Assembly: GCA_902790015.1 (NCBI GenBank)
Contig: CADAQF010000018.1
Coordinates: 1 to 43,057, forward strand
Length of the DNA stretch: 43,057 nt
Source of the DNA: an uncultured Eubacteriales bacterium
GTDB lineage: Bacteria > Bacillota > Clostridia > Christensenellales > Aristaeellaceae
Direction of reading: 5' to 3'
Shown here: positions 38,998 to 43,057 of the stretch, in pieces
Position numbering within the stretch: the first letter of the stretch is position 1
Layout of the letters: each line of letters opens with the position of its first letter
Notes under the pieces: generated by a model
The model's database searches: none
What the model was told of the DNA's origin: nothing
The model's input: the letters and a program-made list of their open reading frames with translations, nothing else
Position numbers and translations under genes: made by a program

Positions 38998-41900
38998 ATG
39001 AACCAAGTTTTGTCGCTGCTGCTGGCCCTGAGCCTGGCGCTGGGCGGCCTGGGCGCCGCTTCGCTGGGCGCGCTGCCCGCCGCGCCGGCCGGACCGGCCG
39101 TGACGGAAGAAGCGCCGCGGGCCGCCTATGACCTGCCCGACCCTACCGTTTTCCCGGAGCTGCCCGATGACAAGGTGGAGCTGCCGCAGGCGGGCGACAC
39201 CGTGTACGGCTTTACCGTAAAGGAAATCCATCCGTTTTCCATGCTGGGCGCGCAGATCGTGCTGTTTGAGCATGAGCGGACCGGGGCGCAGCTGGTGTAT
39301 ATCGCCAACGAGGATACCAACCGCGTCTATCAGCTGACCTTCCTGACCGACGCGGTGGACAACAAGGGCCTGCCGCACGTGTTTGAGCATTCCACGCTGG
39401 ACGGGTCGCGCAAGTATCCGTCCAAGACGCTGTTTTTCAACCTGATCTATCAGACCTACAACACCTATATGAACGCCTTCACCACCGAAAGGATGACCTC
39501 CTACCCGGTGGCGAGCCTGTCCGAGGAGCAGCTGCTCAGGTACGCGGACTATTACACAGACAGCTGCCTGTTCCCGCGCATCATGTGGGACGAAAGCATT
39601 TTCCGCGAAGAGGCCTGGCGCTACCGCCTGGAAAAGCCTGAGGACGAGCTGAAGATCGAGGGCACGGTGTATTCCGAGATGCAGGGCGCCAATACCCTGG
39701 CCAGGATGGCCAATTTGAACTTCCGCCGCGACGCCTTCCCCGGCTCCCTGACCGGGAACGACTACGGCGGCAGCACCGAAGCCATCCCCGACATGACCTG
39801 GCAGGACCTGCAGGAATACCACAACAAATATTATCACCCCTCCAACATGGTCGCCTATCTGTACGGCAGCTTCCAGGACTACACGGCTTTCCTGAAGCTG
39901 CTGGACGACACCATTTCAGAGTTTGAAGCGCGGGAATTCACCCGCGAAGACCCGGGTTATACGCCCATCACCGCCTACGTCCGCACCGAGCACGCCTTCC
40001 CGGCGACCGCCGATACCAATACGGACCACACCTCCATGGTGTACTACGGCATCCTTTGCCCGGGGCTTGAGGGAGAAGAGCAGAATACCCTGGACACCCT
40101 GACCGACCTGATGGTCTCCGAGTCCTCTCCCATCAGTCAGGCCGTACGGGCGGCGCTGCCCACGGCCTCCTTCGCCACCTATTTCGACGTGGCGGGTCCC
40201 GAACCTGCCGTCATGTTTATCGCGCAGAACGTCAACCGCGGGGACGCCGACATATTCAAGTCCGTCGTGGACAAGCAGCTGCGCCTGATCGCCCAGAACG
40301 GCTTTGAGCAGGATTTCGTGGACGGCGTGATGGCCAGCGTGTCCCTGTCCACCCTGCTGTCCGGCGAGAGCGCCCAGGCGGGGCTGGACCTGCTGCAGAG
40401 CATGGCCACGCTGTATTCCTATTCCGGAGACCTTTTGAGCTATCAGAAATACGTGGACAGCCTGGCCATGATGGATCAGTGGAACAGGGAAGGCCGCTAT
40501 CAGGCCGCGGTCGGGAAGTGGCTGACGGATTCCGCCTACAAGGTCATGAGCGTCACTTATCCCGAGCCGGGGCTTCGCGAAAAGCTGGACGCGGCTGAAA
40601 AGGAGCGCCTGGCCGCCGTCAAGGCCGCGATGAGCGAAGAAGAGATCGCCGCCCTGGTCAAAAAGACCAACGCCAGGGAACCCGAGGAAGATTCTTCCCG
40701 GGAGCTTTCGCGCCTGCAGGCGGTGAGCGTACAGTCCCTGCCTGAGGAGATCAAGATCTACAGCGTGGAAGAAAATGAGGACGAGCTGGGCGTGCGCTAT
40801 GTGAACGTCGACGCCAGCGTCAGCGGCGTGGGCGAGGCGGACCTGTTCCTGTCCGCCGCGGCGGTGCCCCAGGAGGATCTTCACTGGATGAAGCTCCTGA
40901 CCGACCTGGTGGGCCGCATGGATACCGAGCGCTATACCCGTGAAGAGGCCGCGGTGCTGGCTTCCCGCTATCTGTACGAAGGGAACGTGCGCGTATCCAT
41001 GCTAAGGGGAGAAGAGCGGGGCAGCTTTACCCCTTATATCCGCATGACGTGGAAGGGCCGGGACGAAGACCTGAAGGCCGGCTACGACCTGATGTACGAG
41101 CGGGTGTTCAAAATGAAGCTGGACGACGCGCAGAAGCTGCTGGAGGGCGTTTCGGCCGTGCGGTCGGCGCTCAGGTCCAGCATTCAGGCCTCCCCGTTCA
41201 ATGTGCAGCTGTACCGCGCCTTGGGCGTGACCTCCCCGATGTACCGCTATTACGGCTATGTGAACCAGCTTGAGTACTATGAATTCCTGACCGGGGTCGA
41301 GACCGCCCTGCAGGAGGATCCCGCGCAGGTGACGGCCCGGCTGCAGGCGGTGAGCGCTTTCCTGGAAAACAGTGACGGAGCCGTCGCCGGCTTCAGCGGA
41401 AACAAGGAAAGCCAGCAGGCAAACGCGCCCCTTGCCAAAGAATTCTTTGCCGGACTTAAGAATCACGAGGAGCGGGAGGCCGTCGTGTACGACCTGCCCC
41501 GTCCGGCTGAAAGCGAGGCGCTGGCTATTGAGAGCGCCGTGCAGTTCAACGGCATCGCGGCCGACTTTGAGACCATGGGCCTTGACCCGGACGACTACGA
41601 CGCCGGCCTGGAGGCCGTGACCGGCCTGGTGCTGGACAAGTTCCTCTACCCCATGCTGCGCGACCAGTACGGCGCGTACTCGGTGTTCCACTCCACGATG
41701 AATGACGAGGGCATGTACATCGTGACCTACCGCGACCCCAACGTGGAAGAGACCTATCAGGTCTTCTCCCGGCTGCCCGATCTGCTGCGCGGCCAGGCTG
41801 TCGATCAGAAAACGCTGGACGGCTATATCCTGAGCGCGTATGTGAACTATGCCCGGAGTGCGGGAGAGCTGAACGGGGCAGTCGGCGCCCTGCTTACCAC

Positions 41901-42585
41901 CATGGAGGGCAGGGAACAGGACGAGGCGCTTGAAAACATGCAGGCGCTGAAAGCCGTGACCCCGGACAAGCTCAAAAAGTACGCCGATATCTATCAGGCG
42001 CTGATGCAGAAGGGCTTCGTGTTCTCCGCCGGCGGCCTGGGCGTCATCAACAGGAACGCCAGATATTTCCAGCAGGTGCTCAACCCCTTCGGCACCAAAG
42101 ACCAGTCCCAGGTGACGCTTTCGGACGTCAGGGAGGACGATCCCGTGTATCCGGCGGTGCGCTACGTGTTTGAGAACGGACTGATGAGCGCCAAAGCGGA
42201 CGATGTCTTCGGCGTGAACGACCCCGCCACCGTAGACGAGCTGGCCCGGGCGCTGTTCAGCCTGGTGGGCGGCGCGCCCGACAGCGCCTACGCCTTCTTT
42301 GCCCAGTACGGCATCACCGACGCTCCCGATGCGGAACTGACCCGCGGCACGGCCGGGGATATCATCTACCTGCTCCTTCGTGCCCTGCAGGCTCCCGAGC
42401 AGGAGCTGGACGGCTCGGCCTATGCGGATTATACCGATGAACACGCCACGATGCTCGAGGGCATCGCCTACGGGCTGATGCTCCCCGTGCAGGGCGAAAA
42501 CGGCCAGCTGCTGGCCGCTGATCAGCTGATGAACCGCGGCGAGGCCGCGTGGGCGGTGTACGCGCTGTCCAAACTGCTCGAGTAA
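38998..42585 (+). CDS. Exported M16C zinc metalloprotease with SLH-like C-terminus
   Basis: The 1195 residues start with a signal peptide (about 1-30, LLLALSLALGGLGAASLGA). The M16C (PreP/presequence-protease) body of about 1000 residues follows. Inverted zinc motif HVFEH (127-131) is followed by STLDGSRKYPSKTLFF, and the distal glutamate E227 lies in VYSEMQGA. Both halves of the clam-shell appear present. From about 1035 to the end are two or three S-layer-homology-like segments (LSDVREDDPVYPAVRYVFENGLM; later RGEAAWAVYALSKLL), which would hold it on the wall polymer. M16C enzymes cut unfolded peptides up to about 70 residues in a closed chamber. ATG at 38998 has AGAGAGG upstream. Monocistronic. 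SLH call is less sure than the protease. Confidence 0.9.
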   Translation: MNQVLSLLLALSLALGGLGAASLGALPAAPAGPAVTEEAPRAAYDLPDPTVFPELPDDKVELPQAGDTVYGFTVKEIHPFSMLGAQIVLFEHERTGAQLVYIANEDTNRVYQLTFLTDAVDNKGLPHVFEHSTLDGSRKYPSKTLFFNLIYQTYNTYMNAFTTERMTSYPVASLSEEQLLRYADYYTDSCLFPRIMWDESIFREEAWRYRLEKPEDELKIEGTVYSEMQGANTLARMANLNFRRDAFPGSLTGNDYGGSTEAIPDMTWQDLQEYHNKYYHPSNMVAYLYGSFQDYTAFLKLLDDTISEFEAREFTREDPGYTPITAYVRTEHAFPATADTNTDHTSMVYYGILCPGLEGEEQNTLDTLTDLMVSESSPISQAVRAALPTASFATYFDVAGPEPAVMFIAQNVNRGDADIFKSVVDKQLRLIAQNGFEQDFVDGVMASVSLSTLLSGESAQAGLDLLQSMATLYSYSGDLLSYQKYVDSLAMMDQWNREGRYQAAVGKWLTDSAYKVMSVTYPEPGLREKLDAAEKERLAAVKAAMSEEEIAALVKKTNAREPEEDSSRELSRLQAVSVQSLPEEIKIYSVEENEDELGVRYVNVDASVSGVGEADLFLSAAAVPQEDLHWMKLLTDLVGRMDTERYTREEAAVLASRYLYEGNVRVSMLRGEERGSFTPYIRMTWKGRDEDLKAGYDLMYERVFKMKLDDAQKLLEGVSAVRSALRSSIQASPFNVQLYRALGVTSPMYRYYGYVNQLEYYEFLTGVETALQEDPAQVTARLQAVSAFLENSDGAVAGFSGNKESQQANAPLAKEFFAGLKNHEEREAVVYDLPRPAESEALAIESAVQFNGIAADFETMGLDPDDYDAGLEAVTGLVLDKFLYPMLRDQYGAYSVFHSTMNDEGMYIVTYRDPNVEETYQVFSRLPDLLRGQAVDQKTLDGYILSAYVNYARSAGELNGAVGALLTTMEGREQDEALENMQALKAVTPDKLKKYADIYQALMQKGFVFSAGGLGVINRNARYFQQVLNPFGTKDQSQVTLSDVREDDPVYPAVRYVFENGLMSAKADDVFGVNDPATVDELARALFSLVGGAPDSAYAFFAQYGITDAPDAELTRGTAGDIIYLLLRALQAPEQELDGSAYADYTDEHATMLEGIAYGLMLPVQGENGQLLAADQLMNRGEAAWAVYALSKLLE

Positions 42586-42597
42586 TCCATTCTGTCT

Positions 42598-42635
42598 GGC
42601 CGGCGTCCGGTTGAGTTCTCTTCCGGATGCCGGCC
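42598..42635 (+). terminator. Hairpin after the M16C gene
   Basis: A 13-nt stem GGCCGGCGTCCGG / CCGGATGCCGGCC with one G-T pair and a 12-nt loop lies 12 nt after the stop. A-rich, not T-rich, sequence follows, so it is not a classical intrinsic terminator. Confidence 0.55.
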
Positions 42636-42646
42636 AAAAATAATGC

Positions 42647-42675
42647 TTGACAAAAGTCAACAAATCGGGTAATAT
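42647..42675 (+). promoter_or_regulatory. Promoter of the tRNA cluster
   Basis: TTGACA (42647-42652), 17-bp spacer, TAATAT (42670-42675), 38 nt before tRNA-Val. Confidence 0.85.
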
Positions 42676-42713
42676 AGCTTTTGCCGGTTTAAACATCGGC
42701 GCGTTAGCGGCGG

Positions 42714-42789
42714 GGGAGCATAGCTCAGCTGGGAGAGCATCTGCCTTACAAGCAGAGGGTCACAGGTTCGAGCCCTGTTGTTCCCACCA
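42714..42789 (+). tRNA. tRNA-Val(UAC)
   Basis: 76 nt with encoded CCA. Acceptor GGGAGCA / TGTTCCC, anticodon loop CTTACAA (TAC), T loop TTCGAGC. First gene of the cluster. Confidence 0.97.
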
Positions 42790-42795
42790 TCATTT

Positions 42796-42872
42796 GGCCC
42801 GGTAGTTCAGTTGGTTAGAACGCCAGCCTGTCACGCTGGAGGTCATGGGTTCGAGCCCCATTCGGGTCGCCA
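42796..42872 (+). tRNA. tRNA-Asp(GUC)
   Basis: 77 nt with CCA. Acceptor GGCCCGG / TCGGGTC with discriminator G, anticodon loop CTGTCAC (GTC), six nt after tRNA-Val. Confidence 0.97.
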
Positions 42873-42877
42873 TATAT

Positions 42878-42953
42878 GCCTTGGTAGCTCAGTCGGTAGA
42901 GCAGCAGACTGAAAATCTGCGTGTCGGTGGTTCGATTCCGCCCCAAGGCACCA
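42878..42953 (+). tRNA. tRNA-Phe(GAA)
   Basis: 76 nt with CCA. Acceptor GCCTTGG / CCAAGGC, anticodon loop CTGAAAA (GAA), T loop TTCGATT. Confidence 0.97.
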
Positions 42954-42959
42954 CAGGAT

Positions 42960-43035
42960 GCGGTAGTAGCTCAGTTGGTAGAGCGCCACCTTGCCAAGGT
43001 GGAGGTCGCGAGTCCGAGCCTCGTCTACCGCTCCA
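42960..43035 (+). tRNA. tRNA-Gly(GCC)
   Basis: 76 nt with CCA. Acceptor GCGGTAG / CTACCGC with discriminator T, anticodon loop TTGCCAA (GCC). The T loop reads TCCGAGC: position 55 is C where almost all elongator tRNAs have U (pseudouridine). Pair 49-65 is G-U. Confidence 0.95.
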
Positions 43036-43043
43036 TTTTTTAA

Positions 43044-43057
43044 GGCGCCATAGCCAA
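43044..43057 (+). tRNA. tRNA-Cys, 5' end only (cut by window edge)
   Basis: The last 14 nt, GGCGCCATAGCCAA, match the usual start of bacterial tRNA-Cys(GCA) and follow the cluster spacing. The rest lies outside the window. Confidence 0.7.

Noticed and set aside
1..43057. CRISPR array, rRNA operon, prophage or integrase
   Set aside because: No regularly spaced repeats, no rRNA sequence and no phage or integrase motifs were found on reading; the only mobile-element trace is the IS fragment at 1-285.

Overview
The window is a GC-rich (roughly 60%) bacterial chromosome segment, most likely from an anaerobic, gut- or rumen-type Clostridia lineage (Bacillota). The evidence is the gene set: DapL-type lysine synthesis, an FprA flavo-diiron protein, a TAXI-type TRAP transporter, AddA, FtsH, LRR_5/BspA-type and SLH proteins, strong AGGAGG ribosome sites and Nif11-like double-glycine peptides. 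The exact taxon cannot be read from the sequence. Two perfect parS sites suggest an origin-proximal chromosomal location.

Layout. Positions 1-2520 form an AT-rich accessory island: an IS5-family transposase fragment at the window edge, the tail of a disrupted gene, a secreted leucine-rich-repeat protein and an unknown secreted protein. Then come ftsH (minus strand), a TAXI TRAP transporter pair divergent from a tartrate/D-malate dehydrogenase (4.7-9.3 kb), and a very large exported lipase-like protein fused to two YhhN-like membrane modules (9.4-12.6 kb). Next are two tandem Nif11-like precursor peptides, a sugar ABC importer operon with a metallo-beta-lactamase-fold gene (13.7-17.7 kb) and a small zinc-ribbon membrane protein. 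At 18.75-19.06 kb a tRNA-Leu(UAA) gene is interrupted by a 223-nt group I intron. It is followed by a secreted PIG-L deacetylase with an SH3-repeat protein, and by a MoxR-DUF58-transglutaminase operon. A divergent intergenic region with two parS sites leads into addA. A minus-strand housekeeping block follows: FprA flavoprotein, then a PPP-family phosphatase translationally coupled to purA, then dapL, dapF and argS. The right end carries a DUF1858 protein, a third double-glycine peptide, an exported M16C metalloprotease with SLH-like C-terminus, and a tRNA cluster Val-Asp-Phe-Gly-(Cys, cut by the window edge).

How the parts work together. The TRAP transporter and the dehydrogenase probably form a uptake-plus-oxidation unit for a C4 hydroxy acid. 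The sugar ABC operon has no ATPase of its own and probably borrows a shared MsmK-type one. dapF and dapL together give meso-diaminopimelate for lysine and peptidoglycan. The MoxR/DUF58/transglutaminase operon is a chaperone-type ATPase with partner membrane proteins.

The most notable items are the intron-containing tRNA-Leu(UAA), the three double-glycine precursor peptides with no maturation or export gene nearby, the lipase-YhhN fusion, the paired parS sites in the addA leader, and the M16C-SLH protein.
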